Numbered from the stretch's first letter, positions 13,201 to 24,197 are shown. The stretch: 64,000 nt of DNA from Bolinopsis microptera (GCF_026151205.1 NC_087084.1:5511538-5575537), one strand, 5' to 3'. Numbers and translations are program-made. The notes: a model not told the origin generated them from the sequence alone.

Positions 13201-16200
13201 GGTTGTTCTAGGTTATTCTAGGTTATTCTAGGTTATTCTAGGTTATTATAGGTTATTCTAGGTTATTCTAGGTTATTCTAGGTTATTCTAGGTTATTCTA
13301 GGTTATTCTAGGTTATTCTAGGTTATTAACTTGTGTTGAGTAAATTAAATTTGTAAAAATATCATTTTGTTCGTGAATGTTTTATTGGCTTTAAATTAAC
13401 AAATGGTATATTGTATTTTTTATGAATTTGACGAACATTTTTTCATCAAATACTTTTTTATCTGTTAGAACTGATAAGAAAATAGTAACGATTAAATCCG
13501 GGTTGATTTAAAGACAAAGGACATGTCTAACTAAGGGTTTCACTAAGGGTTTCACTAAGGGTTTCACTTAATGGATACCGATATCGGGACCATCAGCACA
13601 TTTTACTACACAGGAATATTTTACTGTGGCGTAATATGTTTAAATAGAAAATACAGTGAGGGAGATAATTGGATTGATGAAAAGTTAAACAGCCTTAATT
13701 ATTATTGTTAATTGAAGTAATAATTAGATGGTCATTAGCATAACGACCCAGTTTTAAACCCTACAAATATTAGAACTGCTTGGACTCACTCAAACTCTAA
13801 CAATCTCCTAAATCTACACGGCACGCACGTGTAAATTTAATCCTCATAACATGTAATTTATGTGACTAAAGAATGAAGTTATGTAACTAAAGAATGTAGT
13901 TATGGGCGTCGTATCGGAATGTAGATCCGTCTCTGCCTCTCTCTGCTGCAACTATGTGTCTCGCTGACAGGGCTTATGCCGCACATTTACGTTTCTAAAT
14001 AAAAGTATTTGCTGGAGTGACGTGGGGGATATAGTTGTTGTTGTTGGGTTTCGGGAGACTTGAGTTTAAAGTGTTATAAAAGCGTGTGAACTTTAGCGTG
14101 ACAAGGTTTAGCCGTTACAAGGTTGGCGTAACGATGTTAACCGTTACAAGAGTTAAGCGTTACAGAGTGCGTGAGTGTTAAACCATTGGCGTGACGATAA
14201 GATTGGCTGGTTCAAACTTTAATATCTCAACTCAGCTCACAATTCGCTACTTTATCAACAGAAACTATGTATCTGGATATTAGTGGGTTTTGATTGGTTA
14301 ATACTGGAAGCTGATTGGTTAATACTGGACGCTGATTGGTTAATCGCTGTCACGTGACAAACTCACCATTATTCACTCCTGACTCACAGAGCTCCTCTGA
14401 CTCTTTGTTAAACTCTACACACTCGGAGAAACACCGCATGGAAAACGGCCCTCCCAGTCTCCAAACCACGTGTTACACTCAACCAAACCGTGTGTTACAC
14501 TCAACCAAAACCACGTGTTACACTCTACCAAAACCACGTGTTACACTCTAGCAACCACGTGTGTTACACTCTAGCAAACCACGTGTTACTCCAGTGCTTT
14601 ATTCACCGGGTCACAAGGAATACAGCTCAAGATCGAGTTAAGCCTCTAAATTTAAACATACCTAACCTTCTCAGCATGTGTATTTTGTAGGATTTAATTA
14701 CTGCGTAATTAATGGCCGCCTGTAAACACACAGTTTGATACATATCAGCAGTCGTGATTCTAAACAATATGTACAAATGTTTGCCCTGTATATAGGCCAA
14801 ATACAACATGTTTGTTATATTATATATCAAATCTCAACGCTAATTATACAGTTGTTGCAGATGCAGGGGACGATATTATATTGTACAATATGGACTATTG
14901 TTGGGTATGTTTAACAGTGTTGCTCAATGTAGGGTGGGTCCGGGTAAGTGCTGTTTAATTTTAGATATCAGAAAGTAGATTTAGTTTCATTCTTTAATTG
15001 AATCTATTCTTAAATCAGAAAACGGACAGATCTTTTTACAATACTAAATTAAGAAAATTATAATGTACAACTGAACTGCAGATATCATTCTGGCCGAGTT
15101 AGTCAATATTCTGGATATAAAACTAGGTTGACATACTTTGTTTTAAATATTAAGAAACCCTACAATAGCTTACACACATGTCACATGTAAGTTTATAGTT
15201 TATAAATAATACATTTATAGTTTATACCTTCACATCACCCATGTTTTCTGAAACTGTGTTTTCCTTGTTGAAGTTGTTCTCGCTCTGTGATTCTATCATT
15301 TTGCAAATTTCTAAGAGCAGCAAAGGTAATTAATCAATTATAATTGATCAATTATAAGTCAATTACAATGATTTGTCTGTAATCAAAGTTAACTCATCGG
15401 AAACTGATTTGGCTAACAGAAACGGCAAATAAATGATTATAAATCAAATAGAGAGCAAGAGCTTCTAAAATACCGATATCGAGCCAGCACATCAGAGCAG
15501 AAAATACAAAACAGAAGATTTAAAAATGTCACAAACGAACTGAAGCAAAGGAAACAAAAGCTCTAAAATCACACCTGAATCTAACAACGATTACCGCACA
15601 GATAAACACACTGAAAACAATAAATCTCACAACTAAAAACCCAAAACTTAAACACGACACGACACGTCTACACTCTCCAGCTGAGAGATATTTAGATAGC
15701 CACCAGCCTGAATTGTAAAGCGATAATCACCTAATGACAGGCCAAAACGAAATCGGAAATTTACAGGATATAAACCAGACAACTACTGCTAACCAGAACG
15801 CCTGGCAAAACTAAACGTCAGACTGATGAGAAAATACAAACCAAGTTTGCAGACTGAAAATAATATAAAAGCAGAAAACAAGTAAAAGACGGGGGAGGAG
15901 TTAGTCTTCTCAACACTCGCCACTCGCTATAGAAAATCTAAAACTGGGTATAAATCTAAAACTTACAGTCCAGGTTACAACTCTAATTAGAGAGAGAGAG
16001 AGGAAGAGAGAGAGAGAGTAAGAGAGAGAGAGAGAAAGAGAGAGGGAGAGTTAGAGTTAAAAACTTATTTGTGTCTGACTAAATGTAAAGAAGCTCTATT
16101 CGGTGGCGGTGTATAGCACTCATGGCGGTGTTAACCTTTCCACGAATTCTGTCTGGGTGTTTGTTCGGACACATTTCTGGGTGGTATAAAACGAGCTTGA

Positions 16201-19200
16201 AGGGGCGTAGCCAGGGTAGTCAGGAAAATTTAATTAGTTTACCTTGAGTAGGATGGACAAAGCCGATTAATGGACAATCAAATAAAATGAACAAAAAGGT
16301 GTGTTTGACAGCAGCAATTAGGTGATCATAAATGGTGCAGCTTTGCACAAGTGCCGACCAAAGTTCATCTCAATCTGTGAGATCTTAACGCGGGGAAGTT
16401 AACGACACAATTTTTAAAACTTAAACTGTAAAACGACACAATTTTACACGAGATGGAACCGGTCAGATTACGCAGTTTAGAAAAGAAAGGTTCAAATTTA
16501 AAAGGCCCAGTTTCAAGTGAACAATTAAACAGAGAAAAGACGTTTACTGAGCAAAAAAAGAAAAGGTCGAAGTGAACAATTAAACAGAGAAAGGCAACGT
16601 TTACTGAGCAAAAAAAAGGTTCAAGTCTACAATTACAGTCCCAGGTTTCCAGAGTTTACAGAGCGAAAAAGAAAGGAGGCACTCCAGTCGGTTATATCGG
16701 GGGTGTTTAGCGCGCTCACCAGGCCAGCTCACCAGGCTCTCATGGAAACGAGTCACATTCCACAATGGAGCTCTCCACCAATCACAGCGCTGGAATTACC
16801 CCACGTGACTTTTTCTAACCTATCAGATTGCTCGCTGGGTCCATTGTGGTCGTTAATATAACTGGGGAGCTATCAGGTTACAATGTAAATCTGTTTGTGT
16901 AATGAGTGAGAGAGAGAGCGAGTGAGGGAGAGAGAGAGAGAGATTGAAGGGTTCAAGGACAGGACTTAAGTGATTGCGTGTAAACACACTTGGTAAGATG
17001 GTATTGCAAACCCCCTCCCGTTGAGGCACGTGATATTTCCTATTTATAATGACTATTTCGAGAACATTTATCTGTGTAACTATTCTTTAAATCTTTTATG
17101 TCCTTTCTATTTACATTAGTTTTGTTAAATAATATATCTTTACATTAGGTTTGGGAGATGCCTAGTCCAACTCTGATAGAGGGCTAAGGAATATAGAATG
17201 CATTGCGAACGATCCCAAAGGGTCATACCCTGGAGTTTATACAGAAGTAATAAGCGAGAGTATAGACAAATCACATGGACATTATAATAGGGTGCATGTG
17301 AAGGGAGGTGACTGAAATGAATTGTTAAAACACTGCACAGCTATAATACAGTTACTGTACTATATCGTGCTCATCTGTTACTGTACTATCTCGTGCTCAT
17401 CTGTTACTGTACTATATCGTGCTCATTTGTGGTCTTTTGCATCGATTAGAATGGGCGTGGAGACTGGGACCTCTTTCACAGTAAATGGTCTTTAACTTCA
17501 CGTGCTGCTACCACTACCAAGACGAGAGAATGGAAGGTTTTTAGTGTTGCAAAATGTATGACTCAATTTAAAGAGAATGGAAGGTGATCATGGCGGCGGA
17601 TTGTAAACTGATGTGAACAGTTTTCTAGAGAAAAACGAATATATTTACTTAATATGGCAATATAATTGAATATTAAACTGTTCCCAGACAACGATGGTAA
17701 GTCGTCTGTATAATATTAATTTATCCGATCTCTTTGACCATCGAGGCAACAGAAATCTGGTACTTGAATATCGAGTGTCTGATGGTAAATGGTGATGGGG
17801 CGGTGACTCAGAAACTTGGTAGTGGTAATAATGCTCTTCATGAGCAAATGTCACGTTCGGAAATTTAACATCTCAGAAAGCATTTTTTACCAAAGTACCG
17901 TGCGTTTGGAGTAAAGCAAAAACAAACAAAGTACAAACATGATAAAGCTAAAAATCGAATGAATTACGACCAACTTGATGACCTCAGAGCTCTGATGAAA
18001 CAAGAAAGTGCAAAATAATATTGAATAATAAATTGTTAACGCTTAACTTAATCATGCGTTCAGAAATAAGCCGTGCTCGTTAAATATTAAAAAACGCAAA
18101 AAAGAGAAAACGTGTCAGTCATAAAGTCATCTTGATGTTTGAATTACGATTTGTAACAATATTTAAATAACATTATCGTAGAGAAGTTTGGAAATAACGC
18201 ATACCCGGTCATAAGTTTTCTAGTTTAAAACATAAATTTAGATTAATCATCTTTCATATAAACTGATTTCATTTCATGAAAGTATGACAAATTGTTTCAA
18301 TATTCTCGGTCACCGCACCGTGTGTATTGGATATGTTTGCGTCGTGATAATATCACATAGACACGTCAAAATGACACGTAATAAAGAAGGGTAGAATACA
18401 ATAGATAGAGTAAGTCCCTGAGTAACAGTGCACGTATATAACGACGATTATTTCCCGATTCCCAAAACTAGATACATTTCAAAACATCTCCAGCCTCTAC
18501 CCCTGACCTGGTCCTAAAATAGCTCTTAAGTCCAACAAGCGACAAACTATAGTAATAACAATTGTACAGCAGTGGAGAAACAGGACGACACAATATATAA
18601 TGTAATGATCAAGCAGAGAGAGCGGAGGATACACAAACAATGCTAGGTGACTTGCCCCCTCCCCTCTCTCTAGCAAATTATATTGAAATCTCTACTGTTG
18701 TCTAGTTCAGATAAAAGTGTCGCCTCTGCACTCCTCCGTTATCTGATAGTTATACAGTTATAGGTGGGTATATGGGTCTGGATTATACTATTAAGGATGG
18801 AAATGTGGTGTTTCGCCGCTCTCCCTTGTTGGGTAAACTTTTGATATTACAGCAGTTCTACGTGTATTTTAAAACGTCATGTGGTTTTCAAGTTTTCTAT
18901 CACTAAGATTCATGTAGTTAACAAAGTAAGCAGATTGTGGTTCAGATGGACTTCCAATGTTAATTATAGTGGGTCATGTACTCACATCGAACAATGGGCA
19001 ACTCAAATTATGGAAACGAAATTTAAATTAAATGGTGGGAGTGGTCTGTTAAGTTTCGGGGTGTGTCAGCACCTCAGTGTGATTATTTTAAGAAATACTT
19101 AGAAACTCCTCTCGAAAGCAAGAAGCTGAAACAATAATCTCAATTTCACGACGACTGACAGTCTTACTACCTCGGAAATAATATTCCTTGCAGAGTTTCT

Positions 19201-22200
19201 GACATTTCGAGACAACTGTTTGAAACCAATCCTTTTAGAGGACTTGATTTTAAACGCTCCAACCGTAGACTAAAAATTGACCCTCGTTTAACGACGACCA
19301 ATAGAAGTAATATAGGAGCGAGTTAATCTACCTGCTCTTGAATTTACGCAAGCTTTTGAGCTTCCATTTCCAATGGTTGATCGCAACTTAAATTACTTAA
19401 AAATCACTTGTAGTGCTCCTTAAAAACAGGGTAACTGTAAAAACCGGGTATTTTGGCGGGTTTAGGTGAGTTTACTTCTATACCAGTGTAGAGTGTAGAG
19501 TGTAGGGTGTAGAGTGTAGGGTGTAGAGTGTAGAGTGTAGAGTTTAGAGTGTAGAGTGTAGAATGAAGGGTGTAGAGTGTAGAGTGTAGAGTGTAGAGTG
19601 TAGAGTGTAAAGTGTAGAGTGTAAAGTGTAGAGTGTAGAGTGTAGGGTGTAGAGTGTAGAGTGTAGAGTGTAGAGTGTAGAGTTTAGAGTGTAGAGTGTA
19701 GAGTGTAGAGTGTAGAGTGTAGCGTTTAGAGTGTAGAGTGTAGAGTGTAGAGTGTAGAGTGTAGAGTGTAGAGTGTAGAGTGTAGAGTGTAGAGTGTAGA
19801 GTGTAGAGTGTAGAGTGTAGAGTGTAGAGTGAAGGGTGTGAGTGAGTCTACTTCTACAATCTACACCACTAATGTAGGGTGTAGGGTGTAAACTGTAGGT
19901 TTGTTTACTTCTACACGGTACAGCTTCAAGGTTCTATTTCAGGTAAATGTAAGCGAGATGGGGCAGTATCACGTGGTCTTACTATTGGCTAAAAAGTAAA
20001 ATCACTCCTGAGTCCAGGGTCCAAACACCCCCTTACACACTCAACCTCCTCCCAATCCCGTTAATTCAATCATACCCTCCCTAATGATGCCGCTAACGAT
20101 TCTTTGTGCTCCCTGGATTTAGAAATACTGCCAGCCGATTGGTTGAGATGTGTCGTGTGACCAGTGAAACGCTCGGTGATTGGCTGAAAGATACCACGTG
20201 ATATGATGAACGGACTGTGATTGGCTCGAAGAAGAAGCGCGGATTATAATGCCCCAGTTTTCATATTATTACGCTGGAAAATTCAATAATGTGAGTACAG
20301 AATTAGAAGATTAGATTTGCTCTAGATGATCCAGACTAATGTGCCACGGAGAGGTCGTGGTAAAGCGAAATATTAATAGAATCACACTCAGTCGCACACA
20401 GCCTGAACCGGACCGAGAATGAGCCCAAACCTTCCCTGATCAACCTGGGAGGTTTGAGGTATCACAATCCCGCGGTCTGATTGGTGGAGATGGTCACGTG
20501 ACAGGTCATCCTGTGGTCTGACTGGTCGGTTGGGTCAGATGACGCCAGGGGTTTGGGTTTGAGAACATGCAGCTGCACGTGATGGTGATTACTGGAGAAT
20601 TAAAATTAAATTAACGGGTGCTCGGATAGTTGATACTTGGATAGGTTTTGAAAGGGAAGTTAAAACTAAAATCTGAACATTCCTAAACATCATTTGCAGT
20701 TCACAAGCATAAGATATCCGGTTTGAGCGAGCCTCAAAATGTGAATAAATATTCCTAAAATTAGTGTTGATTGGAGACTATGAAAACGTAGTTTTCATTA
20801 TTTTGTGTGTTTGCGTACGCCGTACGCGACCAAGGCTGATCCAGTGACAGCCTGATAAAGCGGGGGCCTGTGAAAATAGGGAGGCTAAACGTGGCTGAAA
20901 TACCCACGGGAGAGATCGCACAACCTCATGCTTTTAATCTCATCAATCTAGGAGCTTTTAAATTTCTTTTTAATCTCCACTTGGCTTAAAATCTGGACCA
21001 CCCTGTTCACAAACCCAACAATGTTTAGTCTGAGGGTGCTGTGCAACAGATAGTATCAAGATACTATCCCTTATACAATATACTACAGTTAGAGATAGTG
21101 GTATCATTACGAGTTGTCTGCTAAGTGCTAAGTTCCTCTAAAGGAGGTTCTATTGGTTATGATGTAGAGGATGGTAGAGCTGGTTTCAAGCACAGGTCGC
21201 TCTCAAATTCAACGATAAGCAGTGACCTTCGGCACTTGATACCTCCTCAAGTCTCCACTGATTTACTAACTATCAATATTGTTTGTGTGCCGTGAAAATA
21301 AATAATTGTTTGATTAATATTTTGGATTGGACGGTTTAAAAAAATCTTAACAGCTTAATCATCGTTAATTATCGTTAATTATCGTTAATTACCGTCTACT
21401 AGTTACACAAAAAACCATTCAATACCAATAAATTCGCACGGTTTGTTTGTGGTGTTAGTTAGAACACCTTTCTCTCACAAACAGAGTCTAACCCAAAATA
21501 GCAAAGCTTCAAAGCATCCATGGATTTGATCACCGAACAACCTTGCTGCTTACGTTCAAGATCAACCTGACTTCTAAGCAAGGTGCTACCTTGTAGAACA
21601 CACTAGCTAATATCCCGAAATTAAGGTATTTTCTTGGAGCACTGTTGTCAGGTTGTTAGATAGGGTACTTAGTGACAATGAGATGGTTCTCTAGCAATCT
21701 TAATGGACCATGTTACAATGACATTTTAGTTACAAGAGAAACGTAAAACCAGCTATCAGTATATTATGTTGGGTAATGTTGACGGAGTTGACCGTAATGG
21801 TAGCAGAGAAGATTATTTACCGACAGATTTTTCTGAGACGAAATATTAAAAGGAATTCGAAATTTCAAGTAGGAATAATCAATATTCGAAGTATGCAATG
21901 TTAGAATTACGGTTAACTAAATAGATTGGATCGAGTAAATAATTAAATATTGCACTGACTGAGTTTCTTACAGCGGAGGTAATATTTTTAGAATTACGAA
22001 GCTTTACCGATTGCATGATTAAACAGTGAAATTTAGGTATTGGAGCATTAATGAGCCAAGGAAATAGTACAGACAAAATCACGGAGGCTGGAGCCTTATT
22101 AATCGTGGAAGCAAGTTACCGAATGATTCATTACGTCGTGGCAATTAGGACAAACTCAACAATCACACACCACTACCAGAACCAGTAAATATACCCAGTT

Positions 22201-22517
22201 AATGGAAGCTCAAACATCGGTAAATCAAATACCTGTTCGGAGTCTTCCTCTTTTCCAGCCTCTCCCTGATTCTCCGCATCTTCCACAGTACCTCCCTCTT
22301 CTTTAGCCGCCACTTCCACAGCACCCCCCTGCTCGGTTGTATCCATAGCTTCCTCACTCTCCTGAGCAGGACCCGTTGTCATGGTAACGGGGGGAGGAGG
22401 TACGAATGTGTGTTGAGGTGGGTAAGGGTACATGCCACCATGGTGGGGGTTTGGTGGAGGGGGTCCAGCCATGGGATTAACATAGTAAAACATTGGAGCA
22501 GTCCAGAGTGCTGTCAT
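172..22517 (-). CDS. RBFOX: RBFOX (Fox-1 family) RNA-binding splicing regulator, gene span of main isoform, 3' end missing
   Basis: Eight coding exons join in frame on the minus strand: 22233-22517, 13032-13175, 8824-8970, 3272-3338, 3023-3155, 2655-2790, 2034-2186 and 172-396, giving 430 residues before the window ends. The central single RRM reads [14 protein letters not shown], then [14 protein letters not shown], then GRKIE followed by VNWAT. These match the Fox-1 RRM (RNP2 LHVSNIPF, RNP1 KGFGFVTF, post-RRM VNNAT), including the phenylalanines that contact GCAUG RNA. Known family role: nuclear and cytoplasmic binding of UGCAUG to control alternative splicing and mRNA stability. The N-terminus is Pro/Gly/Tyr-rich and then acidic. 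The C-terminus is Ala/Gln-rich low complexity without the vertebrate GRTVYNTFR block in what is visible. The last exon ends in a GTAAGT donor, so more exons lie to the left. Family assignment is very secure; C-terminal exon borders are read from splice consensus and phase. Confidence 0.93.
743..1906. mobile_element. Non-autonomous inverted-repeat element (MITE-like) in an RBFOX intron
   Basis: About 40 bp terminal inverted repeats (CTGCCGTTTTCTCAGAAAAG core) face each other at 747 and 1905, and the direct repeat TAGCAC flanks both ends (737-742 and 1907-1912). Inside are about ten further copies, in both orientations, of a GGACTTACTGCCTTTTCTGA-type motif. No transposase reading frame is present. 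The superfamily is undetermined; multiple subterminal repeats of this type are common in hAT- and MULE-like elements. Confidence 0.65.
2034..2186 (-). CDS. RBFOX: RBFOX exon 7: Ala/Gln-rich C-terminal segment
   Basis: Fifty-one codons, phase 0/0, between a TTTCCCCTAG acceptor and a GTAAGT donor. It begins with Gln and an Ala run, then [20 protein letters not shown] and a Gln-rich tract, ending [12 protein letters not shown]. The polypyrimidine tract is strong. Confidence 0.78.
2655..2790 (-). CDS. RBFOX: RBFOX exon 6: Ala-rich C-terminal segment
   Basis: One base plus 45 codons, from a CCACCACAG acceptor to a GTGAGT donor, leaving in phase 0. It encodes [19 protein letters not shown] and an Ala/Asn/Val-rich remainder. 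The acceptor was chosen because it alone matches the phase-2 exit of exon 5; nearer AGs would shift the frame. Confidence 0.75.
3023..3155 (-). CDS. RBFOX: RBFOX exon 5: Ala/Arg-rich C-terminal segment
   Basis: It runs from a TATTTACAG acceptor to a GTTTGT donor, entering in phase 1 and leaving in phase 2. It encodes a helical, Ala-, Arg- and Leu-rich stretch containing [12 protein letters not shown] and [19 protein letters not shown]. The duplicated LAAARN motif is visible. Junction codons complete as Leu on the 5' side and Arg on the 3' side. Confidence 0.78.
3272..3338 (-). CDS. RBFOX: RBFOX exon 4: post-RRM VNWAT segment
   Basis: Sixty-seven bases between a TTTCCAG acceptor and a GTAAGT donor, entering in phase 0 and leaving in phase 1. 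It encodes [12 protein letters not shown] then [10 protein letters not shown]. The start aligns with the invariant VNNATARV that directly follows the Fox-1 RRM, and its phases are the only ones that bridge exons 3 and 5. Confidence 0.85.
5721..5810. repeat. Decamer minisatellite GGTGCAGTAA
   Basis: About nine imperfect copies of a 10-bp unit read GGTGCAGCAA or GGTGCAGTAA in direct orientation. The apparent Leu/His-rich reading frame across it on the minus strand is a by-product. Confidence 0.9.
5950..6081 (+). pseudogene. LINE-type endonuclease fragment
   Basis: The plus-strand reading frame ends ..[29 protein letters not shown] is the usual N-terminal motif of apurinic-like endonucleases of non-LTR retrotransposons. 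The frame stops soon after, so this is a short relic. A second relic that would follow it in an intact element is at 36373-36570. Confidence 0.45.
7080..7800. promoter_or_regulatory. CCAAT-box and CACGTG cluster in an RBFOX intron
   Basis: At least four ATTGG (inverted CCAAT) boxes are interspersed with TCACGTGA/CCACGTG E-boxes, including two back-to-back ATATCACGTGATC copies at 7616-7645. The combination recurs across the locus. Enhancer function is inference. Confidence 0.4.
8046..8119. repeat. 13-bp tandem repeat AACACCTTTTATT
   Basis: About five to six near-perfect direct copies. Confidence 0.9.
8824..8970 (-). CDS. RBFOX: RBFOX exon 3: core of the RRM including RNP1
   Basis: Forty-nine codons, phase 0/0, between a CTCTTTCAG acceptor and a weak GTTTGA donor. 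It encodes [19 protein letters not shown], then FGFVTM and the rest of the RRM to GRKIE. Its 147 nt equal the sum of the 54-nt and 93-nt RRM exons of vertebrate RBFOX genes as I recall them, so it looks like the unsplit form. Skipping it would keep the frame but delete most of the RNA-binding surface. Confidence 0.93.
9750..9836. repeat. AT-rich tandem repeat (TAACATAAAA/TAACATAAAG)
   Basis: A 10-bp unit alternating AAAG and AAAA endings, about eight copies. Confidence 0.88.
9978..10094. repeat. 23-bp tandem repeat
   Basis: About five near-identical copies of a unit containing CACACTGACTACACGTAAAA. Confidence 0.9.
10184..10261. repeat. (AC)n microsatellite
   Basis: A nearly pure AC run interrupted by GGA and GT early on. 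Confidence 0.97.
10770..10960. repeat. Imperfect AATAGAGGGCTC-type tandem repeat
   Basis: Roughly a dozen variable copies of a 12-17 bp unit built on ATAGAGGGTTCA / AAAGAGCTCA. Confidence 0.8.
11160..11770. promoter_or_regulatory. CCAAT-box and CACGTG cluster
   Basis: CACGTGA boxes near 11174, 11201 and 11397, followed by four CCAATCA/CCAATGA boxes between 11543 and 11760. No coding signal. Regulatory role inferred from motif recurrence only. Confidence 0.35.
11976..12670. repeat. 25-bp minisatellite, about 28 copies
   Basis: The unit is GTGTAGTGCAATTTAGTGTA plus ATGGG or GTGGG. The right end shifts to a GTGCAAAATAGTGCAGAGGG variant. It lies about 0.4 kb downstream of RBFOX exon 2 in the transcribed direction. 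Confidence 0.95.
13032..13175 (-). CDS. RBFOX: RBFOX exon 2: linker and first third of the RRM
   Basis: Forty-eight codons, phase 0 at both ends, between a TATTTCAG acceptor and a GTCAGT donor. It encodes a Thr-run leader, a KSKRLHV entry into the RRM, and [19 protein letters not shown]2 and helix 1 of the RRM are here. The intron upstream of the acceptor is occupied, beginning within about a dozen bases, by a 10-bp tandem repeat (13183-13327). Confidence 0.93.
13183..13327. repeat. 10-bp tandem repeat TTATTCTAGG abutting an RBFOX acceptor
   Basis: About 14 copies. On the transcribed (minus) strand the unit reads CCTAGAATAA and the array ends a few bases from the polypyrimidine/AG of exon 2. 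Confidence 0.93.
13328..15227. other. RBFOX intron between exon 1c and exon 2
   Basis: Contains the CCAAT/CACGTG cluster at 14285-14600 and otherwise AT-rich DNA. No other exon seen. Confidence 0.5.
14285..14600. promoter_or_regulatory. Triple GATTGGTTAA and tandem CACGTGTTACAC array
   Basis: Three copies of CTGATTGGTTAATACTGG spaced 21 bp, then TGTCACGTGAC, then from 14459 about six copies of a 22-bp unit built on ACCACGTGTTACACTC. Five of these keep the CACGTG palindrome. Homotypic clustering suggests a binding platform; this is inference. Confidence 0.45.
15228..15299 (-). CDS. RBFOX: RBFOX candidate alternative first coding exon 1c (proximal)
   Basis: An ATG opens 24 codons (starts [14 protein letters not shown], ends GDVK) before a GTATAA donor in phase 0. 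An in-frame TAA sits 36-38 bases upstream with no intervening ATG. It lies about 2 kb upstream of the RRM exon in the direction of transcription. A short polar leader spliced to the RRM exon would give an N-terminally shortened isoform. Supported by frame and splice site only. Confidence 0.5.
15988..16048. repeat. GA-rich microsatellite
   Basis: A run of AGAGAG with a few AA and GTA interruptions. Confidence 0.9.
17348..17428. repeat. 26-bp tandem repeat, three copies
   Basis: The unit begins TTACTGTACTATATCGTGCT and is repeated with one or two changes. Confidence 0.9.
19487..19850. repeat. Heptamer array (GTGTAGA)n
   Basis: About 50 copies of a 7-bp unit with scattered GTGTAGG, GTTTAGA and GTGTAAA variants. 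Confidence 0.96.
20125..20530. promoter_or_regulatory. CCAAT-box and CACGTG cluster
   Basis: Four GATTGG boxes (CGATTGGTTGAG, TGATTGGCTGAAA, TGATTGGCTCG, TGATTGGTGGAG) with CCACGTGA and TCACGTGA boxes between. It lies about 2 kb downstream of exon 1b. Enhancer function is inference. Confidence 0.4.
22233..22517 (-). CDS. RBFOX: RBFOX first coding exon 1b
   Basis: Ninety-five codons from ATG at 22517 to a GTATTT donor, phase 0. An in-frame TAA lies about 39 bases upstream of the ATG with no other ATG between, so this start is well supported. The protein segment begins [15 protein letters not shown], continues with Pro/Gly/His/Tyr-rich low complexity, and ends in about 45 residues rich in Glu, Asp and Gly. 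This is the same kind of disordered leader that precedes the RRM in other Fox-1 proteins. Confidence 0.8.
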
Positions 22518-23756
22518 GGTAAGAGGGTTTGTAAGATGTTCCTTGTTGTGGAGTTATTGAGTTAAGTATTACTGGGGAGTTTCTGAGTTTCTTGTTGGAT
22601 CTTCTGAAGACGCGGGTCTTCTCTTTAACTTCTAAGATCAAGAATGTGTCCAGTAAAGTAAGTTGGATGTCTCACGATATTTGGAGATGAAGGTTGCAGC
22701 AGAGAAACACGAGTGCACGAAAAAGGCTGTAATAAACGGTATACTCAGTAAACACATATGATCACTCACAGTTGTTTGAGATGAGCTTCTCGTCCCCTCA
22801 TTGGATAAAACACGCCACCAGACCATGTTCCTGTCTTCTGATTGGCTGAAGACTCCTGGAGTTGCCAGGTTTTGGTGTGGCAACGAGGAATTGGGTCGAC
22901 CTGATCCACACCGACCACTCACAACCCGTTATACTTATCATGGGACACGCACGAACCAATCAGAGCACAGGAAACTCTCTGCTCACAGAGAGGTGTCCGA
23001 AGGGTAATTACTTGCAGTGACCACTATAAACCTCTACAGCTTTCTTACTCTCATATAGAACAGCATTTTACTTATTTATATCGCTTAAATTAGTGTACAT
23101 TTCAACTTTACAATCTTTACTACTACTATTGATAGGTGATGGGCCGCATGAGCTAACGGGAGACTATTACTCCGACCACGTTAAATAGTAGTTTTCTTAG
23201 GAATCTCCGGGTTACGTTATGTGAGTGGACAGTAACTGAAGTTCTGGTAAACAGAAAAGGGGTTTTGCAAACAAAGAGATGGTTTTTAAACAAAAGGAAC
23301 AGTTTTCAAAAATATCAGGGGACAGTTATTTAACGTATTGAGAGATCCATATTCGGACGACCGACAACTAAACCCAATTGAACCAGTTTGCACATAACTT
23401 AAAGAGCGCGCAATCAGCTTAATTGGGTGCCCATATTCATAAAGATGCCTCTCGGAGAGAAATTAAAAATAAGTTGCTTAATCGTCAGACGTCTCGAAAT
23501 CATGGTCCTCGAAATTAGGTTACAGTTTAAACACCAAGATGGTAAGATTAAAGAATTCCAACGATTTTGATTGAGTGAATATTGATAGGGACACGGGACC
23601 AACTTTTTCTGTAGTAATCCTTTCCTACTTTATTTATGATTGTGTCTAGCCAGTGAAAAAAAGTGTCCCAGTGAAAAACTGTCTCCCGTCGCCGGGAATC
23701 CCGGTTGTTTACTGGTCGATAAAAGTGTTTAATAAAACAGTTTAGGTGACGATGGT

Positions 23757-23915
23757 CTCAATAGATAACTATAAAACCGCAAATAAATCACCAAGATCAC
23801 TTAGTATTTAAGATTATCATTGGAGTCTTCACTAGATAACTATTTTACCGCAAATAAATCATCAAGATCACTTAGTATTTAAGATTCTCATTGGAGTCTT
23901 CACTAGATAACTATA
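23757..23915. repeat. Two-copy direct repeat of about 77 bp
   Basis: Two tandem copies containing CGCAAATAAATCACCAAGAT and CATTGGAGTCTTCACTAGAT differ at only a few bases, then a third partial start follows. Confidence 0.85.
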
Positions 23916-24053
23916 AATGAACCTAAAATTAAAGCCTTGGGGTCAAAGAGCATTAAAGGCCTCTCACGAAGGTACTACGAGAATTGTAACATTGACTTGC
24001 AAAACCCGGTTGGTTTAATTGTAAGTAAGGCACTGTGAAAGGTGGTTTAAATG

Positions 24054-24197
24054 TCACGTGATGCTACTACGTCACGTGATTCTACTACGTCACGTGATTC
24101 TACTACGTCACGTGATTCTAATACGTCACGTGATTCTACTACGTCACGTGATTCTAATACGTCACGTGATTCTACTACGTCACCTGATACTATTGGT
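24054..24197. repeat. 18-bp tandem array, each unit with a CACGTG E-box
   Basis: Eight units of TCACGTGATTCTACTACG. The first seven carry an intact CACGTG and the last has CACCTG. Neighbouring units create the composite ACGTCACGTGA. The Asp/Ser/Arg-repeat frame across it is an artefact of the array. Confidence 0.95.

Larger units (their letters stand above)
15300..22232. other. RBFOX intron between exons 1b and 1c
   Basis: About 6.9 kb. GA-rich microsatellites at 15988-16048 and 16902-16942, a 26-bp repeat at 17348-17428, a heptamer array at 19487-19850, and CCAAT/CACGTG clusters at 16770-16830 and 20125-20530. No exon was recognised; the longer reading frames here look random. Confidence 0.55.
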
